A stretch of DNA of 64,000 nucleotides. Source: Candidatus Gastranaerophilales bacterium (lineage in GTDB: Bacteria; Cyanobacteriota; Vampirovibrionia; Gastranaerophilales; Gastranaerophilaceae). The notes beneath the pieces were generated by a model. It saw nothing but the letters and a program-made list of their open reading frames with translations. It made no database searches and was not told the DNA's origin. Each line of letters opens with the position of its first letter. Within the stretch, counting starts at the first letter, position 1. Positions 1 to 9,094 of this stretch are shown here, one piece after another. Made by a program: the position numbers and the translations under genes. The stretch spans positions 62,001 through 126,000 of the forward strand of contig CAAFVD010000077.1 of the NCBI GenBank assembly GCA_900766355.1, in the 5' to 3' direction.

Positions 1-1236
1 TTTCAAGGAGAATTAACTCGTTCTATTGAAAAAATGGAAGGAGTTAAAAGCGTAAGAGTTCAGCTTGCACAACCTGAGCGTTCTATATTTGAAGATAAAG
101 ATGAAATACCATCTGCATCTGTAATGTTGATTCTTGATTCAGGGTACAAATTAAAAGCATCTCAAGTAAAAGCTATAAAAAACTTGGTTGCGTATTCTGT
201 TCCAAGATTAACTCCTGAAAAAGTGTTTATTACAGACCAATTCGGTAACAGTTTATCAGATGAAACTTCAAAAAACTCTAACGATATGGAATCTTTTAAA
301 GCAGGTGTAGAAAAGGATACAGCAAAAAAAATCACATCTGTTTTGGAAGAAATTGTCGGTCGTGGAAATGTATCAGTTCAAGTTAATGCTGATATAGATT
401 TCAACTCTGCAAAAGCAACAATCGAAAGATATATACCTCTAGACGAAAAAGGTGAAGGGGTTTTAACAAGTACGCAAAGTGAGATTGAAAATTATGAAAA
501 TCCTAACAACAATCAAGCTCAACAACAACCACAAAACCCTAATGCTGGTGTTCCAAATAAAAACTTGAACTACGCAAAAGAAAAGAATTCAACAAGTTAT
601 AGCGTTTCAAAAGAAGTTAAACATATAGTATATGCTCCGGGAACTGTCAAGAGATTAACTATTGCAGTTGCAGTAAATAAAATTTTAACAAAAGCAGAAA
701 AAGATGAGCTACAAAATCTTGTATTATCTGCAGCTGGTGTAGATTATGACAGAGGTGATGTAATTACAGTATCAGGTTTACAATTTGAAGCAATATCTGA
801 TGACAAGAAAAAACAAGAAGCTTTAGCAAAGAAAAATGCAAAAGATGCAATGTTTGAATATTTTGCAGTAAAACTTGGACCATCAATCGTAGTTTTAGTT
901 CTTGGATTATTTGCTATTACGCTATTAAAAAATCTTATATCAAGAATCCCTCATTATGAGGTTCAACAAAACATCTTAGAGGACTCTGAAGAAGATGATG
1001 ATTTAGCAATAGGAGCTCCTGACGATATCGATGATACACCGTTGAAACTTGATAAACTAAGTGGACTATTAGATTCAGGATATCCATCATTAAATTTTGA
1101 AACTGATGATACACAAGCTACATTACAAGATATTGAGATATCAAAACAAGAACAAAGTATTAATACCTTAAATGAAGCGATTTTAGCTGACCCTGAAGCC
1201 GCAGCAAAAGTATTAATGTCATACATTAAGGAATAA
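1..1236 (+). CDS. fliF: Flagellar MS-ring protein FliF (5' truncated by window edge)
   Basis: FliF builds the MS ring in the inner membrane, the base of the flagellar rod and the housing of the export apparatus. The reading frame is open from base 1, so the gene starts outside the window; 411 residues are visible and about 150 N-terminal residues are missing compared with typical FliF. Visible signs are the ring-building segment 'GVKSVRVQLAQPERSIF', a Q/N/P-rich linker, a transmembrane helix near 'PSIVVLVLGLFAITLLKNLI', and a C-terminal acidic tail ending in 'DPEAAAKVLMSYIKE', the FliG-binding helix. fliG follows after 19 bp, and the four genes fliF-G-H-I form one operon. The identification is secure. 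Confidence 0.96.
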   Translation, partial: FQGELTRSIEKMEGVKSVRVQLAQPERSIFEDKDEIPSASVMLILDSGYKLKASQVKAIKNLVAYSVPRLTPEKVFITDQFGNSLSDETSKNSNDMESFKAGVEKDTAKKITSVLEEIVGRGNVSVQVNADIDFNSAKATIERYIPLDEKGEGVLTSTQSEIENYENPNNNQAQQQPQNPNAGVPNKNLNYAKEKNSTSYSVSKEVKHIVYAPGTVKRLTIAVAVNKILTKAEKDELQNLVLSAAGVDYDRGDVITVSGLQFEAISDDKKKQEALAKKNAKDAMFEYFAVKLGPSIVVLVLGLFAITLLKNLISRIPHYEVQQNILEDSEEDDDLAIGAPDDIDDTPLKLDKLSGLLDSGYPSLNFETDDTQATLQDIEISKQEQSINTLNEAILADPEAAAKVLMSYIKE

Positions 1237-1255
1237 AAAAAGGAAGTACATAACA

Positions 1256-2350
1256 ATGGCACAAGATAATTCTGTACCAGCACAACAAAATGAACGTAAC
1301 ACTAAAGGGGTACAACAACCTAAGCCTAAAGACGCAGGTTCTAAACAGTTACTACGTCCTTCTCAGAAAGTTGCGGCTTTATTAATTTTATTAGGTGCAG
1401 AAACAGCAACCGAAGTATTAAAACATATTACTGATCCTAACATATTGGAACAAATAACTTTAGATATTGCCAATTTAAACAAAGTTCCAGATGATGAGTT
1501 AACTGTTTTACTAGAAGAATTTAGAACAGTATTCAAGGCTAGTAATCTAATCGCAACAGGTGGTACAGAATATGCTAGAAAACTGTTGGCAAACGCTTAT
1601 GGGGCAGATGAAGCAACAGAAATGATGGATAAATTGGGTTCAATGATTAATACGAATCCATTTTACTTTTTAAACGATGTTGACCCAGGACAATTTGCAA
1701 CAACATTTTCAGGAGAAAATCCTCAACTTTTAGCTCTTATTATGGCTTACTTAAAACCTGCACTATCTGCTCAAATATTAGCAGCACTTCCTAACAAGGT
1801 GCAGAAACAAGTTTCTATGAAAATTGCAGAAATGAATACAACAAACCCTGAAATTTTATCAGAGATTGAAGATGTTGTAGAGAAAAAATTCTCAACATTT
1901 GTTGTACACGATTTTTCAAAAGCTGGTGGTGTGGAATACTTAGCTAGTATTATGAACCATTGTGATAGATTCACAGAAAAGAATATTATGGAATTCTTAG
2001 AGGCTAAAGATTCAATTCTTGCTCAAAGTGTACGTGATTTAATGTTTGTATTTGAAGATATTATCATTCTTGATGATAGAGCGATTCAAAGAGTTTTACG
2101 AGAAGTTGATTCTAGAGAGCTTGCTCTTTCTATGAAAGGTACAAAAGAAGAAATTCGAGAAAAAATATTTAGAAACATGTCAGAAAGAGCTCAGGCAATG
2201 TTACAGGAAGATATTGAATACTTAGGACCTGTTAGAGCAAGAGAAGTTCAAGACGCTCAATCTAAGATTGTTGCAACAATAAGAGCATTAGAATTATCTG
2301 GTGAAATCACTATTTCTAGAGGCAATGCAGAGGACGAATTAATTGAGTAG
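1256..2350 (+). CDS. fliG: Flagellar motor switch protein FliG
   Basis: FliG is the rotor protein that contacts the stator and sets rotation direction. It binds FliF at its N-terminus. The 364-aa product is near the usual 330-350 aa plus a short N-terminal extension. Family signs are the middle-domain segment 'ENPQLLALIMAYLKP' (EHPQ-type motif) and the C-terminal charged helix 'FEDIIILDDRAIQRVLREVD', where the conserved charged torque residues lie. The start ATG at 1256 has an AGGAAG Shine-Dalgarno 9 bases upstream. The stop overlaps the start of fliH by 8 bp, implying translational coupling. Confidence 0.97.
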   Translation: MAQDNSVPAQQNERNTKGVQQPKPKDAGSKQLLRPSQKVAALLILLGAETATEVLKHITDPNILEQITLDIANLNKVPDDELTVLLEEFRTVFKASNLIATGGTEYARKLLANAYGADEATEMMDKLGSMINTNPFYFLNDVDPGQFATTFSGENPQLLALIMAYLKPALSAQILAALPNKVQKQVSMKIAEMNTTNPEILSEIEDVVEKKFSTFVVHDFSKAGGVEYLASIMNHCDRFTEKNIMEFLEAKDSILAQSVRDLMFVFEDIIILDDRAIQRVLREVDSRELALSMKGTKEEIREKIFRNMSERAQAMLQEDIEYLGPVRAREVQDAQSKIVATIRALELSGEITISRGNAEDELIE

Positions 2351-3158
2351 AATTACGAACAAAAACGTAAAAATAGGTGATAATTATGTTCTTCCATTAA
2401 AGCAAAAATCAATCAGCAAATACGAAGCGAAGGTTGAATCTTTGTTAAATGATGTTGAGGAAGAAAAAAAGCGCTTGTTAGAACAAGCTGAACTTGATGC
2501 TCAAAACATTCGAACTCGTGCCGAATTATCTGTAAGTAGCGCTGATTCAAAAGCTGAAGAAATAATAAATAATGCTAAAGAAGAGGCTCTCAGAATAATA
2601 AAACAAGCTGAAGAAGAACAAGAACAAATAAAATCTGAAACTGAAAATATAAAAAAACAAGCTTATGATGAAGGTTTCAATCAGGGACATACAGATGGTA
2701 TGGAAAAGTTTAAAACAGATGCAGCAGAAGTTTTAAAATCCTTAGATACATTAGCAGCATCGTCTTTTGATATAAAACATAATATTGTCAAATCTGCTGA
2801 TATGGATATTGTAGAACTTGTTATTGCAATAGCTAGAAAAATTACGGCAAGAGCTTTTGATGAAGATATGCTTAAAGAGATTACTTTGTCTGCTATTTCT
2901 CAACTAAAAAATAGAGAAGAAATTTCAATAATAGTCAGCCCTAAATTGGTTGAAAACATTATTAAACTTTCAGAAGAATTTAAACAAGAATTACCACAAA
3001 TAAAAAATATAAAAATAATAGAAGACTCTGCATTATCTACTGATGGTACGATTGTAGAAACTCCTCTTTCAAGAGTTGATAGTAGAGTATCTTCTCAGAT
3101 TGATGAAATTGCGACAAGGCTAATAAATGGTGTAACAGATGACCTTCGACAAGAATAA
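2343..3158 (+). CDS. fliH: Flagellar assembly protein FliH
   Basis: FliH is the peripheral stalk-like regulator of the flagellar type III export ATPase FliI, comparable to the b/delta subunits of F-ATPases. The 271-aa protein has a long K/E/A-rich coiled coil (about residues 25-105) followed by a glycine-containing stretch 'AYDEGFNQGHTDGMEKF' and a C-terminal globular domain, the expected FliH order. The start is a TTG at 2343, inside the end of fliG; no better ATG lies nearby. Sequence conservation in FliH is low, so the call rests on architecture and position between fliG and fliI. It overlaps fliI by 20 bp. Confidence 0.9.
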   Translation: MSRITNKNVKIGDNYVLPLKQKSISKYEAKVESLLNDVEEEKKRLLEQAELDAQNIRTRAELSVSSADSKAEEIINNAKEEALRIIKQAEEEQEQIKSETENIKKQAYDEGFNQGHTDGMEKFKTDAAEVLKSLDTLAASSFDIKHNIVKSADMDIVELVIAIARKITARAFDEDMLKEITLSAISQLKNREEISIIVSPKLVENIIKLSEEFKQELPQIKNIKIIEDSALSTDGTIVETPLSRVDSRVSSQIDEIATRLINGVTDDLRQE

Positions 3159-4446
3159 ATGCCTGAATATTATTAATAATACTAATTCAATAAAAGAAAT
3201 TGGAAAAATAACCGAAATCATAGGTTTGATAATAGAAGCTGATGGCCCAAAATCTTCTATTGGAGATTTGTGCTATATATACAACTCTCATGATTCAAAA
3301 CCTGTATGGGCAGAGGTTGTAGGGTTTAAAGAAAACAGAATTCTTCTTATGCCACTAGGCTCTATGGAAGGTATCCAACCAGGTGCAATAGTTGTAAATA
3401 CGGGTTCTTCTTTACGAGTTTCAGTTGGTGAGCAACTTTTAGGTCGAGTTCTTGATGGGCTAGGCAATCCAATAGACACACTTGGACCTATTAATTGTTT
3501 TGATACACGTTCAATTTATGCAGAAGCGATAAATCCATTAAAAAGAAAGCGTATTGACGAGGCTCTTTCTCTAGGGTTAAAATCTGTTGATGGCTTTATA
3601 ACAGTAGGAAAAGGTCAACGTCTAGGTATATTTGCAGGTTCTGGTGTTGGTAAAAGTACAACAATAGGTATGATTGCAAAAAACACGACTGCAGATTTGA
3701 ATGTTATAGCATTAATTGGGGAACGTGGACGTGAGGTAAGAGAATTTATAGAAGAAATTTTAGGCCCTGAAGGTATGAAACGCTCTATTGTTGTTGCTGC
3801 AACATCTGAACAACCTTCTCTTGTAAAAATAAAAGCAGCTTTTGTTGCAACGACGATTGCAGAATATTTTAGAGATAAGGGTAAAGACGTACTCTTTATG
3901 CTTGATAGTGTAACACGTATTGCAATGGCTCAAAGAGAAGTCGGACTTGCAGTGGGCGAACCTCCTGCGACACGAGGTTATACACCTTCAGTTTTTGCAA
4001 TGATGCCAAAATTAATGGAAAGAGTTGGGAATAACGATAAAGGTACAATTACAGGGCTATATACAGTTCTTGTAGAAGGTGATGATTTTAATGAACCAAT
4101 TTCTGATACTGCAAGAAGTATCCTTGACGGTCACATTATGTTATCAAGAGATTTGGCACATCGAAACCATTATCCTGCAGTTGATGTGTTGCAATCATTG
4201 AGTAGGGTCATGCCAGATATTACAACACCTGAACATAGAGCGGCAGCCGGTAAAATAAGAAATCTTTTAGCAGTTTATAAAAAGAACGAAGATTTGATTA
4301 ATATTGGGGCTTATGTTAAAGGCTCAGACCCAGCCTGTGATGAAGCTATTGCAAAAATGGACAGAATTAACGAATTCTTATGCCAAACAACAGATTACAA
4401 ATCAGATTATGAAACAACAATCCAAGAGCTTATGGCGTTAGTATAA
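3139..4446 (+). CDS. fliI: Flagellar export ATPase FliI
   Basis: FliI is the F1-beta-like ATPase that powers or primes export of flagellar subunits. The 435-aa product has Walker A 'GSGVGKST' at about residues 167-174, Walker B around 'DVLFMLDSVTR', and the family stretch 'EPISDTARSILDGHIMLSRD'. The length is standard. The ATG at 3139 lies within the last 20 bp of fliH. It is the last gene of the flagellar run in this window; a bidirectional terminator follows immediately. Confidence 0.97.
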   Translation: MTFDKNKCLNIINNTNSIKEIGKITEIIGLIIEADGPKSSIGDLCYIYNSHDSKPVWAEVVGFKENRILLMPLGSMEGIQPGAIVVNTGSSLRVSVGEQLLGRVLDGLGNPIDTLGPINCFDTRSIYAEAINPLKRKRIDEALSLGLKSVDGFITVGKGQRLGIFAGSGVGKSTTIGMIAKNTTADLNVIALIGERGREVREFIEEILGPEGMKRSIVVAATSEQPSLVKIKAAFVATTIAEYFRDKGKDVLFMLDSVTRIAMAQREVGLAVGEPPATRGYTPSVFAMMPKLMERVGNNDKGTITGLYTVLVEGDDFNEPISDTARSILDGHIMLSRDLAHRNHYPAVDVLQSLSRVMPDITTPEHRAAAGKIRNLLAVYKKNEDLINIGAYVKGSDPACDEAIAKMDRINEFLCQTTDYKSDYETTIQELMALV

Positions 4447-4482
4447 TAGATAAGTTTAATAAAATTAAAGTTATCTATTTTT
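4445..4482. terminator. Bidirectional terminator between fliI and the kinase pair
   Basis: Inverted repeat AATAGATAA (4445-4453) and TTATCTATT (4471-4479) with an AT-rich inner stem and a following T run. It sits between convergent genes: fliI on plus, and the small 65-aa gene on minus, whose stop codon lies in the right arm. Confidence 0.7.
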
Positions 4483-4668
4483 CAAAATGCTTTTTGCTAA
4501 GCTAATAGTATTTAGTTCATTTTTCATATTAGGAAAAGCCTTTTTTAGCAATTCAATAAGAGCAGCTTCTTTAATTTCAAATTTTAAATCAAATTTATTT
4601 CTAGATTTTGCAAGTTGGGCTGCTGTTGTAAACATATTTTGTAGTTCTAAAGCATCTTTATCTGTCAT
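4471..4668 (-). CDS. Small 65-aa partner of the zeta-like kinase
   Basis: A 65-aa, mostly helical, charged protein with no recognised domain. Its start overlaps the end of the upstream kinase gene by 11 bp, which indicates translational coupling and a functional link. In toxin-antitoxin systems with zeta-type kinases the antitoxin is small and adjacent, usually upstream; here the small gene is downstream. An open frame on the opposite strand over the same bases is less likely, because the overlap places this gene in the minus-strand operon. A role as antitoxin or regulator is inference only. Confidence 0.6.
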   Translation of the reverse strand: MTDKDALELQNMFTTAAQLAKSRNKFDLKFEIKEAALIELLKKAFPNMKNELNTISLAKSILKNR

Positions 4669-5263
4669 TTATTTTTCCCCTTGCAGTATTTAGAATATCA
4701 TAAAAGTTTTCTTGTATATCATTATTAATAATGCTAAATTCATCTTTTACACCAAAGGATACAATAATTGGTGCATATTCATATCCATTATAAAACATTG
4801 TCCATTCATCTACAATACATCTATATTTGTTCCAAAACTTATCGATACTTTTGTAATACCTTCTAATAATATCTTCTTCCGGAACATTATGTCCACCATT
4901 TCTGACTCTATTTTTTACACGCTCTATACACTTTGTACAATTTGCTAAAAAAGAATAAATTAGAATTATTTTATAATTTTGCGATTTTGCTTTTTTTATA
5001 ATTTTTATTATATTATTACCTGACAATGTAGATTCAATAGCGAAAGAAATATTCTTTTTGAAAAAAGAATCTAATCTTGCAAAATAAAGTTTTCCTGCTG
5101 AAATAGGAACACTATTAATAGCATTAGGACAAATTTCTTTTGCTATATCATCTGCATTAAGAAATTCTAATTTTTTTTCTTTCAACAAAATTTCAGCGAG
5201 GGTACTTTTACCACTACCATTAGCTCCTGCAATAATATATAAACTATTTTGACTGCATTCCAT
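4658..5263 (-). CDS. Zeta-toxin-like / predicted ABC-type P-loop kinase (COG4185-like)
   Basis: A 201-aa P-loop NTPase with Walker A 'GANGSGKST' at residues 13-21, an early aspartate-rich 'NADDIAKE' segment, and the 'FAIESTLSGNN' stretch, all typical of zeta/COG4185 proteins that phosphorylate small substrates such as UDP-GlcNAc in the characterised zeta toxins. The conserved arginines expected for phosphotransfer may lie in 'ERVKNRVRNGGHNVPEEDIIRRYYKS'. It is encoded with a 65-aa downstream partner that it overlaps. A toxin role is plausible, but the substrate and toxicity cannot be read from sequence. Confidence 0.75.
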   Translation of the reverse strand: MECSQNSLYIIAGANGSGKSTLAEILLKEKKLEFLNADDIAKEICPNAINSVPISAGKLYFARLDSFFKKNISFAIESTLSGNNIIKIIKKAKSQNYKIILIYSFLANCTKCIERVKNRVRNGGHNVPEEDIIRRYYKSIDKFWNKYRCIVDEWTMFYNGYEYAPIIVSFGVKDEFSIINNDIQENFYDILNTARGKINDR

Positions 5264-5314
5264 AGTTTCATAATATCATAAATTTTAAAAGAGTAGTATG
5301 TAAATGTAATCTCT

Positions 5315-6028
5315 TTACCTCCAAAACGGGATAAAAATTTTATAATAAAGAATCAAAGATGCTAAAACTAAAACCCAACCACTAATTTTAAGTAACAATT
5401 CAGAAAATTCTGCGACTTTGCCAAATTGTTTAATAATAGACGTAAACATTCCTGCAACAACAAGAATAATACCTTGTCCTAATGAGAACAAGAACAACAT
5501 TAGAGTTGCGAGTATAAGATTGCTAGATACAGAGGCTAAACTCATTATTCCTGCAAGAATAGGAGTTGAACAAGGAGTTCCTGCAAGTGCAAAAGTTGCA
5601 CCTAAAAGCATCGGATATAAAAATATGCTATTACCTTTAGATTGAGGAATTTTGTTTATCAAAGCTGGAATAGGAATTTCAAGCCAGCCAATCAAGTTTA
5701 ACCCCATAATCATTAAAATTGCAGAAATAACAAGCAAAAAATAATTCCCGACAAGAGAAATAAAAACTCTACCTGTTAAAGCGCAAACTATTCCTATAAT
5801 TGTAAAAATTATAGCCGACCCGAATATAAAGGAAAGAAGTTGAACAATAGTTTTAGAAACATTTTGTTCTGCATAACCTCCAATATAGCCAATAACAATT
5901 GGTAACATCGCAAGAGAGCAAGGCGAAATCGAAGCTACTATTCCACCAAAGAACGAAGCTAATAGTAAAATGATTTGTGCGTTACCAGCATGCAAACTTG
6001 TTGTAAAAATATTGTATAAACTATTCAT
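5315..6028 (-). CDS. ccdA: CcdA/DsbD-type transmembrane thiol transporter
   Basis: This 237-aa, six-helix membrane protein moves reducing equivalents across the inner membrane. The two redox cysteines expected for the family are visible: C37 in 'ISPCSLAMLP' and C153 in 'AGTPCSTPIL', each preceded by proline in the correct helices. It overlaps by 8 bp the upstream gene for a membrane-anchored thioredoxin-like protein, so the two probably act as a split DsbD-like relay passing electrons to extracytoplasmic thiols. No cytochrome c maturation genes are nearby, so a general thiol-repair role is as likely as haem attachment. Confidence 0.88.
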   Translation of the reverse strand: MNSLYNIFTTSLHAGNAQIILLLASFFGGIVASISPCSLAMLPIVIGYIGGYAEQNVSKTIVQLLSFIFGSAIIFTIIGIVCALTGRVFISLVGNYFLLVISAILMIMGLNLIGWLEIPIPALINKIPQSKGNSIFLYPMLLGATFALAGTPCSTPILAGIMSLASVSSNLILATLMLFLFSLGQGIILVVAGMFTSIIKQFGKVAEFSELLLKISGWVLVLASLILYYKIFIPFWR

Positions 6029-6413
6029 TTAATAACCTTTTTAAATATTGTTCAAACTCATTGTTAGACATAGCACCTTCAATTTTTGCCATTGTTTGAC
6101 CGTTTGACTTTTTAAATATAATTGTTGGTACTAATGTAACTTTGTATTGCTTAATTAATTCTAGGTTATATTTAGTTTGTTTTTGAACAGGAATATTTAT
6201 AAGTTCTATTTTTCCTGAATATTTTGGATAAACTTGATTAACTGTTTTTTCCATTTTTTGACATTCACTACACATATCAGAAGAAAATTTTATTATTTTA
6301 GGTCGTGTAGAGTTTACTTTATTAGCTAATACTGACTGTGTTTTATCGAGATAATAATAAAAACATATAGGTAAAATTAAAATAGCAAGTATTATCAAAA
6401 TATTTTTGTTCAT
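6021..6413 (-). CDS. Membrane-anchored thioredoxin-like protein
   Basis: A 130-aa protein with an N-terminal hydrophobic segment (about residues 4-22), acting as membrane anchor or uncleaved signal, followed by a thioredoxin fold. The active-site pair is C48-S-E-C51 in 'SSDMCSECQKM', and the cis-proline loop is seen in 'VTLVPTIIF'. An AAGGAG site precedes the ATG. It is the first gene of a two-gene operon with ccdA; the likely job is extracytoplasmic disulfide reduction using electrons from CcdA. Confidence 0.87.
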   Translation of the reverse strand: MNKNILIILAILILPICFYYYLDKTQSVLANKVNSTRPKIIKFSSDMCSECQKMEKTVNQVYPKYSGKIELINIPVQKQTKYNLELIKQYKVTLVPTIIFKKSNGQTMAKIEGAMSNNEFEQYLKRLLNE

Positions 6414-6546
6414 ATAAATTCTCCTTTTGTTTTGTAAGTTTAATCTTGATATAAAAAAAATAACATATCCATTAGAATATACTTATAGGATAATAATAAA
6501 TGTTACAAAAAGGCAATATTTTTTTCAAAAAACACTTTATATAAAT

Positions 6547-7245
6547 ATGGATATTTTAGGTTTAATAAATTTGTTCAAAAAAACGAGTATGTTCTTTTTA
6601 CGTTTACAAGAACAGTTAATAACAATGCGCTTGAGTTTATTTTTGAATAAGCATAAAAAACATTTAAAATCGACTGTTGTTATTACGGCAGAAATTGAGA
6701 CAAAGAAACAACAACTCAATGAAGAACTAAAATTGTTACTAAAAAAATACAAAAATAATGCTTCGTTAATATTAGACTACATTCAAGAACATCAAACAAA
6801 GGTTTATAAACTAAGAAACGCAAAAGAAATTCTTAAGAAATTAGACGAAGAAGAAGGATTACTTCCAGCATATTCAGGATTGAAAGCTTTAGTTATAAAT
6901 TTGGTATTATTTAAAAAAATTGCATTCAAAACAGAATCTGTATTCATTATTGATGAAGGAAACATTGATATATATTATTTAATACAACAATTCCATCGTT
7001 GGTATTTTATGTATAACGGATTTTCTGGCTTTGATGAAAAATCTCAAAACTTATTAAAGGCAGTAAATAAAGGGAATGAAGATAATATTATTGCAAAGTT
7101 AAAACCTCAAGAGTTTGAGCTACTTAATGATGCAATAGCAAGAGATGTTGAATCAATAACCTTTGTAGAGCAATACGCAAGAGAAACAGGTGGAAGTAAA
7201 AAAGCATTAGAAAAAATTAAAAACGGACTTGGTGCAAAAATTTAA
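6547..7245 (+). CDS. Hypothetical helical protein, 232 aa
   Basis: I do not recognise this protein. The frame is open from 6427, but the preferred start is the ATG at 6547 ('MDILGLINLF'): the upstream part is very AT-rich and translates to an unlikely mix. The product is largely helical and lysine-rich, with a coiled-coil-like stretch at 'TKKQQLNEELKLLLKKYKNN' and a hydrophobic patch 'GLKALVINLVLFKK'. There is no signal peptide and no clear Shine-Dalgarno. It ends 37 bp before yjbQ on the same strand and might be co-transcribed. Confidence 0.65.
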   Translation: MDILGLINLFKKTSMFFLRLQEQLITMRLSLFLNKHKKHLKSTVVITAEIETKKQQLNEELKLLLKKYKNNASLILDYIQEHQTKVYKLRNAKEILKKLDEEEGLLPAYSGLKALVINLVLFKKIAFKTESVFIIDEGNIDIYYLIQQFHRWYFMYNGFSGFDEKSQNLLKAVNKGNEDNIIAKLKPQEFELLNDAIARDVESITFVEQYARETGGSKKALEKIKNGLGAKI

Positions 7246-7282
7246 TTATGATATCATAAATACATAATTAAGGAGTGTATCA

Positions 7283-7699
7283 ATGGGTGTAGTTAATGAA
7301 ATGTTTACTGTAAATACGGAAGGTTTTACAGATATTATAGATATAACCAAAAAGGTAGAAAATTGTTTAAACTGTCACCCTGTTAAAGATGCAACAGTTA
7401 TTGTTTCTGTTGCTGGTAGTACAGCAGGCATAACAACTATTGAGTATGAACCTGGTTTGTTACAAGATTTGCCAGAAGCCTTCAACAAAATTGCACCTCA
7501 GGGTGGAATATATCATCACGATGAAACTTGGCACGATGGAAACGGTAATGCGCATATATTGGCATCTATCGTTGGTTCATCGGTTACAATACCTGTTGTT
7601 GATGGAATTTTATTTTTAGGAACTTGGCAACAAATAGTTCTGATTGATTTTGATAACAAACACCGTTCTCGTAACATTTGTGTTCAAATTTGTATGTAG
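7283..7699 (+). CDS. yjbQ: YjbQ/UPF0047 family protein
   Basis: A 138-aa single-domain protein of the UPF0047 family, members of which show weak thiamine-phosphate synthase activity; the true role is unsettled. Diagnostic features are the segment 'HPVKDATVIVSVAGSTAGIT', the histidine-rich 'YHHDETWHDGNGNAHI' carrying the conserved metal/phosphate-binding residues, and 'GTWQQIVLIDFD' near the end. The start at 7283 has a good AAGGAG site. It just precedes the permease gene. A degenerate ThiE-like gene lies elsewhere in this window (32577-33059). Confidence 0.9.
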   Translation: MGVVNEMFTVNTEGFTDIIDITKKVENCLNCHPVKDATVIVSVAGSTAGITTIEYEPGLLQDLPEAFNKIAPQGGIYHHDETWHDGNGNAHILASIVGSSVTIPVVDGILFLGTWQQIVLIDFDNKHRSRNICVQICM

Positions 7700-7725
7700 A
7701 GAGTGTTTGTACTATCCTTATAGAC

Positions 7726-9090
7726 ATGGGATATAGACACAAACTCAATTTATCAGATTCAATATCAATTGTTGCAGGCTCAATGATTGGGTGTGGAATA
7801 TTTATTGTATCAGCTGATATTGCAAGACAAGTACAATCTGGATTGTTAATGATGTTGGTTTGGATTGTAGCTGGTATTGTTACTATGTGTGGGTCATTAT
7901 CATTTGCAGAACTATCTGCTAATATTTCAGAAGAAGGTGGACAATATATATATTTGAAACGTATTTATAATGATACTGTTGCTTTCTTATATGGCTGGAC
8001 AACTTTTTTGGTTATCCAAACTGGAATTATTGCGGCAGTTTGTACTGCTTTTTCAAAATTTATCGGACTTTTAATACCTTTTATAAGTGCAAATAACTAC
8101 TTGTTCCATATCGGAGCTTTTCATATCTCTACTCAAAAAATATTTACGGTTTTGGTTGTAATATTATTAACCTTTATAAATTCAAGAGGTTTAAAACATG
8201 GTGTTTTTACCCAAAACTTATTCACTGTAACAAAAGTTCTTTCAATGATTGGTATTGTAGGATTAGGCTTGTTCTTGGGTGCTAATTTTCATACTTTAAA
8301 AATGAATTTAGTAATGCCAATACATTTTAATTTTGATACAATAAACATTCTTAGTACTGCAACAGTTGGGGCTTTGTTTGCATCTATTACATGGAATAAT
8401 ATAACCTTTGTTTCTGGAGATATAGAAAAACCTGAGAAAACAATTCCTAAAGCTTTGTTTATTGGAACAAGTATTGTACTGGGATTGTATTTCTTGATAA
8501 ATAGTATTTATGTATCAGCTATGCCTTTAAATTTGATACAAAATGCACCTGAAGATATTGTAGCGGCTCAATTAATGTCTATAATATTTGGACCGGTTGG
8601 AAAAACTATCGCTGCTATTATTATTATGATATCTGCGTTTGGTAGCGCAAACGGAATTATACTTGCAGGAGCAAGAGTTTATTACAAAATGGCAAAAGAT
8701 AGAGCCTTTTTTAGAGGTTTGGCAGCAATAGATAGAAAAAGTAGAGTTCCACACAATTCCTTATGGATACAATGCTTGTGGGTTTGTATTTTGGTTATGT
8801 GGGGCAATTATACACAACTTTTGGATTATGTAATCTATACTACGTTAATATTTTATTGGATAACAACATTTGGAATATTCTTGTATCGCAGACGAGTTGG
8901 CTTAAAGAATTTAAAATTCAAAGTTTGGACAATAATACCTGTTCTATATTTATTGGTAACAGGCTATATTTTGGTTTGCTTAACATTATTCAAACCAACT
9001 TATACACTTCCTGGGCTTTTGATAACTCTTGCAGGTTTGCCTGTATATTATTTTTGGAACAACTCTCACAAACAAATCTCTGACTCATAA
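7726..9090 (+). CDS. APC-superfamily amino-acid permease
   Basis: An inner-membrane transporter of about 454 aa with roughly 12 hydrophobic segments. The first helix carries 'VAGSMIGCGIFIVSADI', the unwound glycine motif of the amino acid-polyamine-organocation superfamily (LAT-like). The substrate cannot be assigned. The frame is open from 7678, which would overlap yjbQ, but the ATG at 7726 ('MGYRHKLNLSDSIS') starts right before the conserved region. No strong Shine-Dalgarno is visible, so the start is uncertain. It converges on the minus-strand 894-aa gene with only 4 bp between the stops. Confidence 0.9.
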   Translation: MGYRHKLNLSDSISIVAGSMIGCGIFIVSADIARQVQSGLLMMLVWIVAGIVTMCGSLSFAELSANISEEGGQYIYLKRIYNDTVAFLYGWTTFLVIQTGIIAAVCTAFSKFIGLLIPFISANNYLFHIGAFHISTQKIFTVLVVILLTFINSRGLKHGVFTQNLFTVTKVLSMIGIVGLGLFLGANFHTLKMNLVMPIHFNFDTINILSTATVGALFASITWNNITFVSGDIEKPEKTIPKALFIGTSIVLGLYFLINSIYVSAMPLNLIQNAPEDIVAAQLMSIIFGPVGKTIAAIIIMISAFGSANGIILAGARVYYKMAKDRAFFRGLAAIDRKSRVPHNSLWIQCLWVCILVMWGNYTQLLDYVIYTTLIFYWITTFGIFLYRRRVGLKNLKFKVWTIIPVLYLLVTGYILVCLTLFKPTYTLPGLLITLAGLPVYYFWNNSHKQISDS

Positions 9091-9094
9091 ATCA

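Noticed and set aside
4487..4693. 68-codon open frame on plus opposite the small partner gene
   Set aside because: The minus-strand frame overlaps and follows the kinase gene as an operon; the plus frame has no ribosome site and crosses the terminator.
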